This document shows, piece after piece, positions 1 through 9,376 of a DNA stretch of 64,000 bases. Source of the DNA: Rhizobium leguminosarum bv. trifolii WSM2297 (lineage in GTDB: Bacteria; Pseudomonadota; Alphaproteobacteria; Rhizobiales; Rhizobiaceae). Under the pieces are notes generated by a model. That model saw only the letters and a program-made list of their open reading frames with translations. It was not told the DNA's origin and made no database searches. The stretch is from positions 3,342,253 through 3,406,252 of the forward strand of contig NZ_JH719395.1 of NCBI RefSeq assembly GCF_000271845.1. The letters run 5' to 3'. The position numbers were made by a program, and so were the translations under genes. Numbering within the stretch: position 1 is the stretch's first letter; each line of letters begins with the position of its first letter.

Positions 1-632
1 CGGCGCGCCGAACGGTAGCGGCATCGGCCCTTGCTGCGGACTATCTTGCCCGAACGGACGCGCGCCGTCTGCTGGTGGTCGGCGCAGGTCGCGTCGCGAG
101 CCTGATACCCGATACCTACCGCGCCGTCCGGCCGATCGCGCAAGTCGACATCTGGGATATCGATCCCGCCAGCGCGGAACGGTTGGCGCAGAGCCTCCGC
201 CAACGGGGACTCCGGGCTGCTGCCGTCGCGAATTTGGAAGCCGCGGTACGGCAAGCCGATATCGTCAGCGCGGCAACGCTGGCGACCGCTCCGCTTATCC
301 ACGGCGAATGGCTGAGGCCGGGCACCCATGTCGATCTGATCGGCGGCTTCACCCCGGCGATGCGCGAGGCCGATGACGAAGCGCTTCGGCGCTCCTCGAT
401 TTATATCGACACTCACGAAGCCCTTCACGAAGCAGGCGATCTGGTTCAGCCGATCAGGGCCGGCGTCATTTCTGCAGATGCGGTGCGTGCGACACTTGAC
501 GAGCTGTGCCGCCGGGATATTCCAGCCCGGACGTCCAACGATGAGATCACGCTCTACAAGACAGTCGGAACGGCCTTGGCTGATCTTGCCGCCGCGACGA
601 TGGTCTATGAAGCCGCCTTGATCGCCGGCTGA
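1..632 (+). CDS. Ornithine cyclodeaminase / mu-crystallin family protein, 5' end cut by window
   Basis: The reading frame is open from the first bases of the window, so the N-terminal part lies upstream and only about 210 residues are seen. They begin just before a Rossmann nucleotide-binding motif (VVGAGRV, about bases 72-92), followed by an acidic IWDIDPASAE strand end expected for NAD(P) binding. The segments LIGGFTPAMREADDE and DEITLYKTVGTALADLAAA match the C-terminal signatures of the OCD/mu-crystallin family. Members make proline from ornithine, act as alanine dehydrogenases or reduce cyclic imines; the substrate cannot be decided from this part. The family call is solid, the reaction is not. 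Confidence 0.85.
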   Translation, partial: ARRTVAASALAADYLARTDARRLLVVGAGRVASLIPDTYRAVRPIAQVDIWDIDPASAERLAQSLRQRGLRAAAVANLEAAVRQADIVSAATLATAPLIHGEWLRPGTHVDLIGGFTPAMREADDEALRRSSIYIDTHEALHEAGDLVQPIRAGVISADAVRATLDELCRRDIPARTSNDEITLYKTVGTALADLAAATMVYEAALIAG

Positions 633-690
633 CATAACATGGTCCGCTCCGGGCGATCGCGAATGATCTAATCTTGAATGTCGATCCAAC

Positions 691-1338
691 CTAGGTAGCG
701 AAGCGCCACACTGTCGTCTTCTTGATTTCGCTATCCTCCAGTGCCCGCGTGACCGGTACCTCGTAAACCGCGCAGGATTCCAGCCGATCCCGAGGAAGGT
801 AGCTGCGGCCGGGATCGCCGACCAGCACCGGCGTACCGTCCGCCACCAGCCTCAGGAACCAGGGAATGAGCGCGTCGGCAAAAGCGCGATCATAGAAGAC
901 GTCGCCGGCAAGCACGATATCCGCATCAATCGCCTGCCCGATCAGGTCGGTGCCGGTAAATCCCAGGAGAACGCCATTGACCTCGGCATTCAGCCGGACG
1001 GCCGTCTCCGCCCAGGGATCGATATCGGCGGCGGTGACCTCGCGGGCGCCGGCCATGACAGCTGCAATGCCGACGAGGCCGGAGCCGCTGGCGAAATCCA
1101 GCACGCGCTTGCCGCGCACCATCTCCGGATGATCGAGGACGTAGCGCGCCAGTCCCTGGCCGCCCGCCCAGGCGAAAGCCCAGAAGGGCGGCGGCAGGCC
1201 GATCGCCTCCAGCTCCTCCTCCGTCTTCAGCCAGAGTTCATGCGCTTCGCTTGCCAGATGAAGCGAAATCTCCGGCACATGCGGCGGCGCCATCACGCTG
1301 GTATGGGCGCGGATGAAGGCTTGCGGATCGGTTTTCAC
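691..1338 (-). CDS. Class I SAM-dependent methyltransferase (ETFB-lysine / PrmA-like)
   Basis: About 215 aa. A class I methyltransferase motif I (VLDFASGSGLVG, residues about 79-90) is followed by the acidic AADID loop that binds SAM. PPFWAFAWAGG (about 50-60) resembles the pre-motif region of ETFB lysine methyltransferase and nicotinamide N-methyltransferase-like proteins. I chose the GTG that overlaps the stop of the upstream EVE gene as GTGA; an in-frame ATG 45 bases further upstream would force a 49-base overlap. It is the last gene of the tsaD-gpsA-yciI-EVE operon. The target, protein or small molecule, is not shown by the sequence. Confidence 0.8.
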   Translation of the reverse strand: MKTDPQAFIRAHTSVMAPPHVPEISLHLASEAHELWLKTEEELEAIGLPPPFWAFAWAGGQGLARYVLDHPEMVRGKRVLDFASGSGLVGIAAVMAGAREVTAADIDPWAETAVRLNAEVNGVLLGFTGTDLIGQAIDADIVLAGDVFYDRAFADALIPWFLRLVADGTPVLVGDPGRSYLPRDRLESCAVYEVPVTRALEDSEIKKTTVWRFAT

Positions 1339-1766
1339 CGCGGCGGTTCGTCCAGCCCGCCCATACGGCAGACTTCGGCCCATTCCTCATCCGTCACCGG
1401 CTGCACCGAGAGGCGCATGGAGGTAACGAGCGACATCTTGGCGAGCTTCTCGCTCGCCTTGACGTCCTTCAGCGTCACCGGCTTCGGCATGTCCATGACG
1501 GCGCGGATGTGGACGCAATCCCACTTCGGGTCGCCCTTGGCGGTGGAATCGGGCTGCGACAGGGCGCAGACTTCGACGATCCCGACGATCTCCAGCCCGT
1601 CATTGGAATGGTAGAAGAAACCCTTGTCGCCGATCTGCATCGCCCGCATGTTGTTGCGCGCCAGATAATTGCGGACGCCGGTCCATTCCGTGCCCTTTTC
1701 GCCGGCAGCTTTCTGCTGCTCCCAGGACCACGAGGCGGGTTCGGATTTATAGAGCCAGTGCGCCAT
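1335..1766 (-). CDS. EVE domain-containing protein
   Basis: 143 aa, essentially one EVE domain (PUA-like fold). It begins MAHWLYKSEP, the typical start of bacterial Thy28/EVE proteins, and carries the WTGVRNYLARNNMR and GDKGFFYHS segments that line the aromatic pocket. EVE domains bind modified bases in DNA or RNA, such as methylcytosine derivatives, but this stand-alone form has no established role. Its start is 2 bases after the yciI-like stop, and its stop overlaps the methyltransferase start by 4 bases, so it is translated within the tsaD operon. The operon places it beside tRNA modification (tsaD), which makes an RNA-related role possible; that is inference. Confidence 0.9.
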   Translation of the reverse strand: MAHWLYKSEPASWSWEQQKAAGEKGTEWTGVRNYLARNNMRAMQIGDKGFFYHSNDGLEIVGIVEVCALSQPDSTAKGDPKWDCVHIRAVMDMPKPVTLKDVKASEKLAKMSLVTSMRLSVQPVTDEEWAEVCRMGGLDEPPR

Positions 1767-1768
1767 GC

Positions 1769-2062
1769 TTATGCTTCCGGTTTGTTGAAGACCCAGTTGT
1801 AGGCCTTGACCTCGACGCTTTCGAACAGCCCGGCTTTGGCGTAAGGATCGGCATCGGCGAGCGAGCGCGCCGCCTCCTTTGTCGCAGCTTCGACGATGAT
1901 CAGGCTGCCGCAGGCCTTGCCCTCATCATCGAGAAACGGGCCGGCGATCTTCAATGTGCCCTCGGCGTTCAGCCCGTTCAGATACTCAAGATGCGTCGGC
2001 CGTGTTTCCATGCGCACGTTCAGATGTCCCGGCTTGTCTTTGCAGAGAAGGGCGAAAAGCAT
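1769..2062 (-). CDS. YciI family protein
   Basis: 97 aa with the YciI fold of dimeric alpha-beta ferredoxin-like proteins. MLFALLCKDKPG at the start and the stretch LADADPYAKAGLFESVEVKAYNWVF, seen near the end, are characteristic; the conserved histidine and Asp-Pro of the family appear as THLEYL and DADPYA. Function in general is unknown; some members have weak hydrolase or dehalogenase-like activity. It starts 10 bases after gpsA and ends 2 bases before the EVE gene, so it belongs to the same transcript. Confidence 0.9.
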   Translation of the reverse strand: MLFALLCKDKPGHLNVRMETRPTHLEYLNGLNAEGTLKIAGPFLDDEGKACGSLIIVEAATKEAARSLADADPYAKAGLFESVEVKAYNWVFNKPEA

Positions 2063-2072
2063 GTCTATTCTC

Positions 2073-3056
2073 CTATTCGGTGGTGATCGGGCGCGTCATC
2101 AGCTGCTCGATCGCCTCTGATATATCGAGCTTGCCGTCGATGATGGCGGAAATGGCATCGGTAATCGGCATGCTTATCCCAAGCTCGGCCGCAAGCCGCG
2201 AGGCGACGGAGGCGGCAAGCGCGCCTTCCACCAGCGCGCCCTGCAGCGGGTCGGCCTCTTCGCCGCGCCCGAGCGCAATGCCGAAGCGCAGGTTTCGCGA
2301 TTGATGGCTGGTTGCCGTCAGCACCAGGTCGCCGAGGCCGGAAAGCCCGCGCACCGTATCGGCCTGTCCGCCCTTGGCGACGACGAAACGCGACATTTCC
2401 GCAAGCCCGCGCGCAATCAGCGCCGCACGGGCGGAATCGCCGATGCCGCCGCCTTCGACGATGCCGCAGGCAATCGCCAGCACGTTCTTCAGCGCGCCGC
2501 CGAGCTGCACGCCGATGCGGTCGTTGGAGGCATAAAGCCGGAAGGTTCGGCCTGATATCGCCTGGGCGAGCCGCTCCGCGGTCTCGATGTCACTAGCCGC
2601 GATCGCCATCGCCGTCGGCAGGCCCTTGGCGATATCGGCGGCAAAACCCGGGCCGGAGAGCACGGCGACGGCATGGTCCGGCAGCTCCCGTTCCAGCATG
2701 TCGGTCAAAAGATTGCCGGTCGCCCGTTCGATGCCCTTGGCACAGGTGACGACAATGGCATCCTTTGAAAGATAAGGGCCATATTGTCGGGCCGCATCGG
2801 CCTGCGCCTGCGACGGCATCGCAAAAAGCACGATGGAGGCACCGGCAATCGCATCCGCCTCGGCGGCAAATTCCAGCGTATCGGGCAGCAGAATGCCGGG
2901 CAGCGCCGCATCATGCAGCCGTTCGGCCTTGAGGTCGGCGATCAGCGACGGATTGCGCCCGACAAGCGTCACCGCGCTGCGGCCGGCAAGGGCGATGACG
3001 GCGGCGAGCGCCGTTCCGAAAGCCCCCGACCCGACGACGGCGATGTTTTCGCTCAT
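2073..3056 (-). CDS. gpsA: Glycerol-3-phosphate dehydrogenase [NAD(P)+]
   Basis: 327 aa, normal length. It makes sn-glycerol 3-phosphate from dihydroxyacetone phosphate for phospholipid synthesis, in the cytosol. The NAD(P)-binding GSGAFG is at residues 9-14, CAKGIE (105-110, with Lys107) and GGALKN (186-191, with Lys190) carry the conserved active-site lysines, and SGPGFA (134-139) is the usual family signature. The ATG overlaps the stop of tsaD as ATGA, so the two are translationally coupled. The tsaD-gpsA-yciI order is common in rhizobia. Confidence 0.97.
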   Translation of the reverse strand: MSENIAVVGSGAFGTALAAVIALAGRSAVTLVGRNPSLIADLKAERLHDAALPGILLPDTLEFAAEADAIAGASIVLFAMPSQAQADAARQYGPYLSKDAIVVTCAKGIERATGNLLTDMLERELPDHAVAVLSGPGFAADIAKGLPTAMAIAASDIETAERLAQAISGRTFRLYASNDRIGVQLGGALKNVLAIACGIVEGGGIGDSARAALIARGLAEMSRFVVAKGGQADTVRGLSGLGDLVLTATSHQSRNLRFGIALGRGEEADPLQGALVEGALAASVASRLAAELGISMPITDAISAIIDGKLDISEAIEQLMTRPITTE

Positions 3057-4162
3057 GCCTTGGCCCCTCTCTTTCCGAAACCGATCAGCGTTTTCGCATT
3101 GTCGTCGAGCGGCCAGCGCGAGCGCGGCTGGACGTCGAGCGGATCAGGCGCGACGCCGGTGGCCATCCGCTCCAGTCCCGCCCAGGCGATCATCACCGCA
3201 TTGTCGGTGCAGAGGTGCAGCGGCGGCGCGATGAAGCGGAAGCCGTTCTTGTCGCATAGCGCCTGCAGCGTGCCGCGCAGTTCGAGATTGGCGGCGACAC
3301 CGCCGGCAACGACGAGAGCCGGCTTTTCGCCAGTCGCCGGAAATGTCGCGGCAAATTCCGTCTTGAACCGCTGCAGACCACGGCCGATGCGGTCCTTCAG
3401 CGTGCGCGAAACCGCCTTCTGGAACGAGGCGCAGATATCCGCCACATCCTGATCGCTGAGCGGCGCGATATCCTGCGCCGCCTGCCGCACCGCCGTCTTC
3501 AAGCCGGAGAAGGAGAAGTCGAGCCGCGCCTCGCCGACCAGTGGCCGCGGAAACGCGAAGCGGTCGGCATTGCCGTCCCGCGCCATCCGCTCCACCGCCG
3601 GACCGCCGGGATAGGGCAGACCGAGCAGCTTTGCCGTCTTGTCGAAAGCCTCGCCGAGCGCATCGTCGATCGTCGTGCCCCAGCGTTCATACTCTCCGAC
3701 GCCGCGCACCAGAATGAGCTGGGTATGGCCGCCGGAGACGAGCAGCATCAAATAGGGAAAGGAGAGCCCGTCCGTCAGCCGCGCCGTCAGCGCATGACCT
3801 TCGAGATGGTTGACCGCATAGAGCGGCTTGCCGGCGGCCTTAGCGATCGCCTTGCCGGTCATCAATCCCACCAGCAGCCCGCCGATCAGCCCCGGCCCGG
3901 ATGTGGCGGCAATGGCGTCCACCTCGTTGAGCGACACATTGGCGCGCTGCAGCGCCTCCTCGATCAGCTCGTCCAGCGCCTCGACATGGGCGCGCGCCGC
4001 AATCTCCGGCACCACGCCGCCATAGGCGCTATGTTCATCGAGCTGGGACAGCACCACGTCGGACAGCACCTTGGAATGCCCCTCCGCATCGCGCTCGACG
4101 ACGGCGGCCGCGGTCTCGTCGCAGCTCGTTTCGATGCCAAGGATGCGCAGAAAGGGAACCAT
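3053..4162 (-). CDS. tsaD: tRNA threonylcarbamoyladenosine transferase subunit TsaD
   Basis: 369 aa. It transfers the threonylcarbamoyl group to A37 of ANN-decoding tRNAs (t6A), working with TsaB and Tsa[13 protein letters not shown] opens the ASKHA ATPase fold; HLEGH (119-123) supplies the two metal-binding histidines, and [14 protein letters not shown] marks the C-terminal nucleotide site. The ATG chosen starts [13 protein letters not shown], as in family members; the longer reading frame upstream runs into the divergent hemC promoter region and lacks family sequence. The gene is divergent from hemC with 72 bases between the starts and heads a five-gene operon. Confidence 0.96.
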   Translation of the reverse strand: MVPFLRILGIETSCDETAAAVVERDAEGHSKVLSDVVLSQLDEHSAYGGVVPEIAARAHVEALDELIEEALQRANVSLNEVDAIAATSGPGLIGGLLVGLMTGKAIAKAAGKPLYAVNHLEGHALTARLTDGLSFPYLMLLVSGGHTQLILVRGVGEYERWGTTIDDALGEAFDKTAKLLGLPYPGGPAVERMARDGNADRFAFPRPLVGEARLDFSFSGLKTAVRQAAQDIAPLSDQDVADICASFQKAVSRTLKDRIGRGLQRFKTEFAATFPATGEKPALVVAGGVAANLELRGTLQALCDKNGFRFIAPPLHLCTDNAVMIAWAGLERMATGVAPDPLDVQPRSRWPLDDNAKTLIGFGKRGAKA

Positions 4163-4234
4163 GAGGCCTGTTCGTTGATTGCGATGGGATGGAAACCCGT
4201 TTACGAGAACTCCGGTAACAACGGAACTGAGCGG

Positions 4235-5164
4235 ATGCAAACAAAACCTTTCCGGATCGGCACGCGGGGCAGCCCGCTGGCGCTTGCCCAGGCGCATGAG
4301 GCCCGCGACAGGCTGATGGCGGCGCATCATCTGCCTGAGGAAATGTTCGAGATCGTCGTGCTGACGACCAAGGGCGACCGCATCACCGACCGCTCGCTCG
4401 CCGAGATCGGCGGCAAGGGCCTGTTCACCGAGGAACTTGAACAGAAGCTTGCATCAGGCGAGCTTGATTTCGCCGTGCATTCCGCCAAAGACATGCCGAC
4501 GAAGCTACCCGAGGGCCTCCATCTCTCCGCCTACCTGCCGCGCGAAGATATCCGCGACGCCGTCATCGGCCGGACCGCCCGCAAATTGATCGACCTGCCG
4601 CATGGCGCCACCGTCGGCTCCTCATCGCTCCGCCGCCAGGCGCTAATCCGCCGCATGCGGCCTGACATTAACGTCGTCACCTTCCGCGGCCTGGTGGAAA
4701 CGCGGCTGCGCAAGCTCGAAGAGGGCCAGGTGGATGCGACCCTTTTGGCGCTTGCCGGCCTGAAACGCCTCGGCAAGGTCGAGGTGATCACCGATATCCT
4801 CGACCCCGACACCTTCCCGCCGGCGCCGGCGCAGGGGGCGATCTGCATCGAAAGCCGCATCGGCGATACAGGGATCGACGATCTGTTGGCGCCGGTCAAT
4901 GATGCCGCAACCTTCGACGCCGTCTCCTGCGAACGCGCCTTCCTCGCCGCGCTCGACGGTTCCTGCCGGACGCCGATCGGCGGTTATGCCGTCTGCGAAG
5001 GTGATCTGATCCGCTTCTCCGGCCTCATTATTACCCCCGACGGCCGCAGCCAGCATGCGGTGACGACCGACGGCCACCGCCGCGATGCGGCCGCACTCGG
5101 CACCCGCGCCGGCCAGGACGTGCGCGCCAGAGCCGGCAGCGCCTTCTTCGACGACTGGCACTGA
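4235..5164 (+). CDS. hemC: Porphobilinogen deaminase (hydroxymethylbilane synthase)
   Basis: 309 aa. It condenses four porphobilinogens to hydroxymethylbilane in tetrapyrrole synthesis. [14 protein letters not shown] (7-20) is the family N-terminus, SAKDMP (83-88) holds the catalytic Asp86, and Cys244 in [13 protein letters not shown] is the residue that carries the dipyrromethane cofactor. The ATG starting [13 protein letters not shown] was chosen because the longer upstream reading frame is the antisense of tsaD. It is followed after 7 bases by hemD, so the two consecutive pathway steps are co-transcribed. Confidence 0.97.
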   Translation: MQTKPFRIGTRGSPLALAQAHEARDRLMAAHHLPEEMFEIVVLTTKGDRITDRSLAEIGGKGLFTEELEQKLASGELDFAVHSAKDMPTKLPEGLHLSAYLPREDIRDAVIGRTARKLIDLPHGATVGSSSLRRQALIRRMRPDINVVTFRGLVETRLRKLEEGQVDATLLALAGLKRLGKVEVITDILDPDTFPPAPAQGAICIESRIGDTGIDDLLAPVNDAATFDAVSCERAFLAALDGSCRTPIGGYAVCEGDLIRFSGLIITPDGRSQHAVTTDGHRRDAAALGTRAGQDVRARAGSAFFDDWH

Positions 5165-5171
5165 AGCGGCC

Positions 5172-5879
5172 ATGCGCGTGCTCGTCACCCGCCCCGCGCA
5201 TTCGGCGACGAAAACCGCACAACGTCTGCGCGATATGGGCCACGAGCCGCTGCTGCTGCCGCTGCGTCGGCCGGTGCATGACAGCGCCGCAGCCGCAGCC
5301 GCGCTTGCAAGAACCAGCGGCGCAATCGCAGTGACCAGTGCGGAAGCCGTCAAGGTCATTTTCTCTCTCGGTGAGACACTTCGTCCGCATCTTGCTCGCC
5401 GGCTTTTCGCGGTCGGGGAGATGACGGCGGAAGCAGCCCGCAGCCTCGGGTTTCGATCGGTGGCCTCCTCGTCGGGTAACGGCGGCGATCTCGCCGATCT
5501 CGTCGCCGCGCGGGGAACCGACGACTTGCTCTACCTTGCCGGCACGCCGCGCGCCGAAACCTTCGAAGCAGGATTACGTCAACGCGGCATCCGCTTTTCG
5601 ATTGCAGAATGCTATCGCATGCAGCCGGTTGCCCCCGGCCCGGCCGAGATCGAAGCGATTTTTGCGGGCGGCCGACCGGATGCGGTTCTCTTCTATTCCC
5701 GGCAGACGGCCGACGATTTTTTTGGCGTAGCGGAACTCCGCTCAGCCCTGCCGGAGGAAAGCGGAATCCGCCTTCTCTGCCTCAGCGAGGCGGTGGCCGA
5801 GGCCATCCCGGCGGCTCTGAAAAAAAACGCGGCGATTGCGCCGATGCCGGATGAGAAAAGTCTTTTGTCGCTGCTTTGA
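5172..5879 (+). CDS. hemD: Uroporphyrinogen-III synthase
   Basis: 235 aa. It closes hydroxymethylbilane to uroporphyrinogen III. The start MRVLVTRPAHSATKTAQRL is the usual HemD opening; LLLPLR, an AVTSAEAVK strand-loop and FYSRQTADDFF follow in the order expected for the two-lobed fold. HemD proteins are poorly conserved, so position directly after hemC adds much to the call. The ATG is 7 bases after the hemC stop; longer frames overlap hemC. After the stop there are 89 bases before the mic60-like gene. Confidence 0.93.
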   Translation: MRVLVTRPAHSATKTAQRLRDMGHEPLLLPLRRPVHDSAAAAAALARTSGAIAVTSAEAVKVIFSLGETLRPHLARRLFAVGEMTAEAARSLGFRSVASSSGNGGDLADLVAARGTDDLLYLAGTPRAETFEAGLRQRGIRFSIAECYRMQPVAPGPAEIEAIFAGGRPDAVLFYSRQTADDFFGVAELRSALPEESGIRLLCLSEAVAEAIPAALKKNAAIAPMPDEKSLLSLL

Positions 5880-5968
5880 ATGCTTTAGCCGCCCAAATTT
5901 GATCTAACCTCTTCCCTTAATTGGCATCACTGTCTAGTTTCGTTGCAATGCAGGATAAAGAGGACCTC

Positions 5969-7249
5969 ATGGTATCGGGAAACCCGCCACGCCATTCGAA
6001 GAGCGCCGACGAGCCGGTCACGATCGACCTCGAAGCACAGGATTTCGCCTCTGCAGCCGATATCGAAAAGCCGGTGGAGAATGATGTCGGCGACGCCGGC
6101 AACAGCGCCGCCGATGCCGGCGTGACGCCCGAAACCGACGCTGCGCCGCAGTTCGAACAGGGACGAGCCGAGGAAGAAGCCGAACACGCACAAGCCGACC
6201 ACGAGGACCGGCCTGCCCCGGATGTGCCGGAGGAGCCGGCAGCCCCGGAGCCTGCCTTCACGTCTCCTCCCGAACAGCCGCGCCGCGCCGTCACCTCCGG
6301 TCTCATCGCCTCCGGCATATTCGGCGGCCTCGTGGCGCTGCTTGGCGCGGGCGCCATTCAATATGCCGGCTATCTCCCGGGTTCCTCCGCGCCGCAGACA
6401 ACCTCGCCTGATGTCGCCGATCTCTCAGGCGAAATCGACGGCCTGAAACAGGCCGTCGCCAATCTCGCGGCCAACCCGCCGGCCACGAACGACGGCGCGC
6501 TTGAAAAGCGCATCGCCGCGCTGGAAACAACGGCGGGGGCATCCACCGCCGGCGCACCGGCCGATTCGGCAAATGTCGAGGCGCTTAACCAGAAGATTGT
6601 GGAGCTGAGCGGTCAGCTCGAGCAGCTGCGGTCGACCCTTGCCCAGTCATCGGAACAGCAGACGAGCAGCGGCGCCGATATCGCCAAGCGCCTCGACGAG
6701 GCCGAAAAGAAGCTGAACGAGCCGCGCGAGGATGTCGCCGTCGCCAAGGCGATCGCGGCAGCCGCCCTCAAGGCGGCGATCGATCGCGGCGGCCCGTTCC
6801 TGGCCGAGCTCGATACCTTCGCCGGGGTCGCACCCGACGATCCAGCTGTGGCCGACCTGCGCGGCTTTGCCGAAACCGGCATTCCCTCACGCGCCGAACT
6901 CATGCGTCAGGTTTCCGATGTCGCCACCGCGATCGTCGAAGCCGTCAACCAGCCGGATCCGAATGAGAGCTGGTCTGACCGGCTGATGTCGAGCGCCAAG
7001 TCGCTGGTATCAGTCCGTCCCGTCGGCAATATCGAGGGCGACAGCGTCGAAGCCATCGCCGCCCGCATGGAGGACAAGGTGAAGAGCGGTGACCTGCCGG
7101 GCGCTTCCGCCGAATGGAACAAGCTGCCGGCTCAAGGCAAGCAGGCTTCCGCCGCCTTCAAGCAATCGCTCGAAGCGCGCATCCGCGTCGAGGAAGTTGT
7201 CGGCGGGGCGCTGTCGAAAGCGGTTTCCGGCACCGGCAAGGAAGGATAA
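5969..7249 (+). CDS. mic60: Mic60/mitofilin-like inner-membrane protein
   Basis: 426 aa. An acidic, Pro/Glu-rich cytoplasmic N-terminus (1-105) leads to one transmembrane helix (about 111-134), then a likely coiled coil (about 150-260) and a helical C-terminal domain. This architecture, and its place between hemD and hemY, fits alphaproteobacterial Mic60, homologue of the mitochondrial cristae protein that shapes membranes. I chose the ATG preceded by AAAGAGGA (5957-5964); an earlier ATG and a TTG give longer products but lack this site. The coupling to heme genes is a known alphaproteobacterial arrangement. Its role in Rhizobium is inferred from homologues. Confidence 0.85.
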   Translation: MVSGNPPRHSKSADEPVTIDLEAQDFASAADIEKPVENDVGDAGNSAADAGVTPETDAAPQFEQGRAEEEAEHAQADHEDRPAPDVPEEPAAPEPAFTSPPEQPRRAVTSGLIASGIFGGLVALLGAGAIQYAGYLPGSSAPQTTSPDVADLSGEIDGLKQAVANLAANPPATNDGALEKRIAALETTAGASTAGAPADSANVEALNQKIVELSGQLEQLRSTLAQSSEQQTSSGADIAKRLDEAEKKLNEPREDVAVAKAIAAAALKAAIDRGGPFLAELDTFAGVAPDDPAVADLRGFAETGIPSRAELMRQVSDVATAIVEAVNQPDPNESWSDRLMSSAKSLVSVRPVGNIEGDSVEAIAARMEDKVKSGDLPGASAEWNKLPAQGKQASAAFKQSLEARIRVEEVVGGALSKAVSGTGKEG

Positions 7250-7253
7250 GACC

Positions 7254-8873
7254 ATGCTGATCCGTCTTGTCGCCTTCGCCCTCTTCGTGTTGGCTCTCGC
7301 CTATGGGTTCTCCTGGCTTGCCGATCGTCCCGGCGACCTGTCGCTGATCTGGGAGGGCCAGATCTATCAGACGAAACTGATCGTCGCCGCCAGCGCGATC
7401 ATCGCTCTGATCGCCACCGTCATGATCGTCTGGTGGTTCATCCGCCTGGTCTGGACCTCGCCGCATTCGGTGACCCGTTATTTCCGCGCCCGCAAGCGCG
7501 ACCGCGGTTATCAGGCGCTGTCGACCGGCCTGATCGCCGCCGGCGCCGGCAATGCGCTGCTCGCCCGCAAGATGGCCGCCCGTTCCCGGGGTCTCATCCG
7601 CGCCGATCAGGAGCCGCTGATCAACCTGCTCGAGGCCCAGGCCGCCCTGATCGAAGGCCGCTATGATGAGGCGCGCGCCAAGTTCGAGGCGATGGCCAAC
7701 GATCCCGAGACACGCGAGCTCGGCCTGCGCGGCCTCTATCTGGAGGCCCGCCGGCTCGGTGCCAACGAGGCTGCCCGCCAATATGCCGAGAAGGCTGCCG
7801 ACAATGCGCCTTATCTGCCCTGGGCCGCACAGGCGACGCTGGAATATCGCAGCCAGGCCGGCCGCTGGGACGATGCGATCCGCCTGCTCGAACAGCAAAA
7901 GGCCGCCCGGGTCGTCGAAAAGGCCGAGGCCAACCGTTTGCACGCGGTCCTCCTGACGGCGCGCGCCGGCGAGAAGCTGGAAGGCAACCCGACCGGCGCC
8001 CGCGACGACGCGCAGCAGGCGCTGAAGCTCGCCTCCGATTTCATTCCGGCAGCCCTCATTGCCGCAAAGGCGCTGTTTCGCGAAGGCGGGGTACGCAAGG
8101 CCGCCTCGATCCTCGAGCAGGCATGGAAATCGGCCCCGCATCCCGAGATCGGCCAGGCCTATGTCAGGGCCCGCAGCGGCGATTCCACGCTCGACCGGCT
8201 GAAGCGCGCCGAACGGCTGGAAGGGCTGCGCCCGAACAATGTCGAATCCCTTCTCGTCGTCGCCCAGGCCGCACTCGACGCGCAGGAATTCGCCAAGGCC
8301 CGCGCCAAGGCGGAAGCGGCTGCCCGCATGCAGCCGCGTGAAGCCGCCTTTCTGCTTCTGGCCGACATCGAAGAAGCCGAGACTGGCGACCAGGGCCGCG
8401 TTCGCCACTGGCTCGCCCAGGCGCTGAAGGCGCCGCGCGATCCGGCCTGGGTCGCGGATGGTTTCGTCTCCGACAAATGGCTGCCGGTGTCACCGGTGAC
8501 CGGACGCCTCGACGCCTTCGAGTGGAAGGCGCCCTTCGGCCAACTCGAAGGTCCGCTCGAAGACGGTTCGGCGCCCGCCTCGATCGAAACCGCTTTGAAA
8601 ACGCTGCCGCCGCTGCGCGACGTCAGGCCGGAAAGCCCGGTCAACGACCATCGCATCATCGAGCTGGAGCGCGCCGCGACGATTGCCGAGGCGGTGCGTC
8701 CCACACCGGCGCCGGTGGCACCGGCAAAACAGAAGCCGGTCGAACCGACCGTTGGCGACAAGGCACCCGCATCAAGCGAGGCGAAACCTTTCTTTGGCGG
8801 CCTGCCGGATGACCCCGGCGTTCGCGATCCCAGGGGGGAACCGGAACCCAAGACACGGCTCCGCCTTTTCTGA
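7254..8873 (+). CDS. hemY: HemY-type membrane protein with TPR repeats
   Basis: 539 aa. Two hydrophobic helices (about 1-21 and 43-67) surround the conserved ADRPGDLSLIWEG segment of the HemY N-terminal domain; the rest is helical, with TPR-like repeats (for example GRYDEARAKFEAMANDPETRELGLRGLY), and ends in a Pro/Ala-rich tail. This is the Pfam HemY_N family linked to heme biosynthesis operons, not protoporphyrinogen oxidase, which bears the same name in Gram-positives. It probably organises heme enzymes or lipoprotein traffic at the membrane. ATG starts 4 bases after the mic60 stop with AAGGATAAG as ribosome site. Confidence 0.9.
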   Translation: MLIRLVAFALFVLALAYGFSWLADRPGDLSLIWEGQIYQTKLIVAASAIIALIATVMIVWWFIRLVWTSPHSVTRYFRARKRDRGYQALSTGLIAAGAGNALLARKMAARSRGLIRADQEPLINLLEAQAALIEGRYDEARAKFEAMANDPETRELGLRGLYLEARRLGANEAARQYAEKAADNAPYLPWAAQATLEYRSQAGRWDDAIRLLEQQKAARVVEKAEANRLHAVLLTARAGEKLEGNPTGARDDAQQALKLASDFIPAALIAAKALFREGGVRKAASILEQAWKSAPHPEIGQAYVRARSGDSTLDRLKRAERLEGLRPNNVESLLVVAQAALDAQEFAKARAKAEAAARMQPREAAFLLLADIEEAETGDQGRVRHWLAQALKAPRDPAWVADGFVSDKWLPVSPVTGRLDAFEWKAPFGQLEGPLEDGSAPASIETALKTLPPLRDVRPESPVNDHRIIELERAATIAEAVRPTPAPVAPAKQKPVEPTVGDKAPASSEAKPFFGGLPDDPGVRDPRGEPEPKTRLRLF

Positions 8874-8890
8874 AATGGAACGAAAACCGC

Positions 8891-9376
8891 ATGTTCGAAC
8901 GCTTTCAGGCATTCTTCCAGAAGCTCACCGCCGACCACCCGAAGAAGGGCTTTGCCCCCGACGATCCACGCATCGCCGTGGCAGCGCTTTGCATGCAGGT
9001 GATGGAGGCCGACGGTCAGATCAAAGCCAGCGAGAAGAAGCGGTTGCGCAAGCTGTTGAAGGAGCAATATGCACTCGACGGCAAGCAGCTCGATGCTCTG
9101 ATAGCCGCCGGCCTCGAGGCCGAAAGTTCTGCCGTCGATTATTATCGCTTCACCGCCGACCTGAAACGCCACCTCAATACCGAGCAACGGCTGGAGTTGA
9201 TCGGCATTCTCTGGGACATCGTCTATGCCGATGGCGAACGCAGCGAAATGGAAGACCATGTGATCTGGCGTATCGCCGATCTGCTCGGCGTCTCCTCGCG
9301 CGAGCGCATCCAGAAGCGGCAGGAGGCAGCAGCCAGGGTGACGGATGTCCGGGTTGCGCAAGATGATAGCGACTGA
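8891..9376 (+). CDS. TerB family (tellurite resistance TerB-like) protein
   Basis: 161 aa, all helical. Two similar acidic loops are visible: MQVMEADGQIKASEKKRL and IVYADGERSEMEDHVIWRIADLLG; the DG-x-x-x-x-E pattern is the TerB metal-binding signature, present twice as in the TerB/DjlA N-domain fold. The role of chromosomal single TerB proteins is not established, although they are often near membrane or stress genes. It starts 17 bases after hemY and overlaps the next gene slightly, so it is probably part of the hem transcript. Confidence 0.88.
   Translation: MFERFQAFFQKLTADHPKKGFAPDDPRIAVAALCMQVMEADGQIKASEKKRLRKLLKEQYALDGKQLDALIAAGLEAESSAVDYYRFTADLKRHLNTEQRLELIGILWDIVYADGERSEMEDHVIWRIADLLGVSSRERIQKRQEAAARVTDVRVAQDDSD

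Noticed and set aside
2784..3452. Open reading frames opposite tsaD and gpsA (and similar long frames opposite ftsY, acnA, ppa, the MFS gene and leuC)
   Set aside because: They are antisense shadows of well-supported genes, typical of high-GC codon use; arginine/serine/proline-rich with no family features.
7254..8873. Protoporphyrinogen oxidase as the function of the hemY gene
   Set aside because: No FAD-binding motif; the protein is a membrane-anchored TPR protein of the other HemY type.
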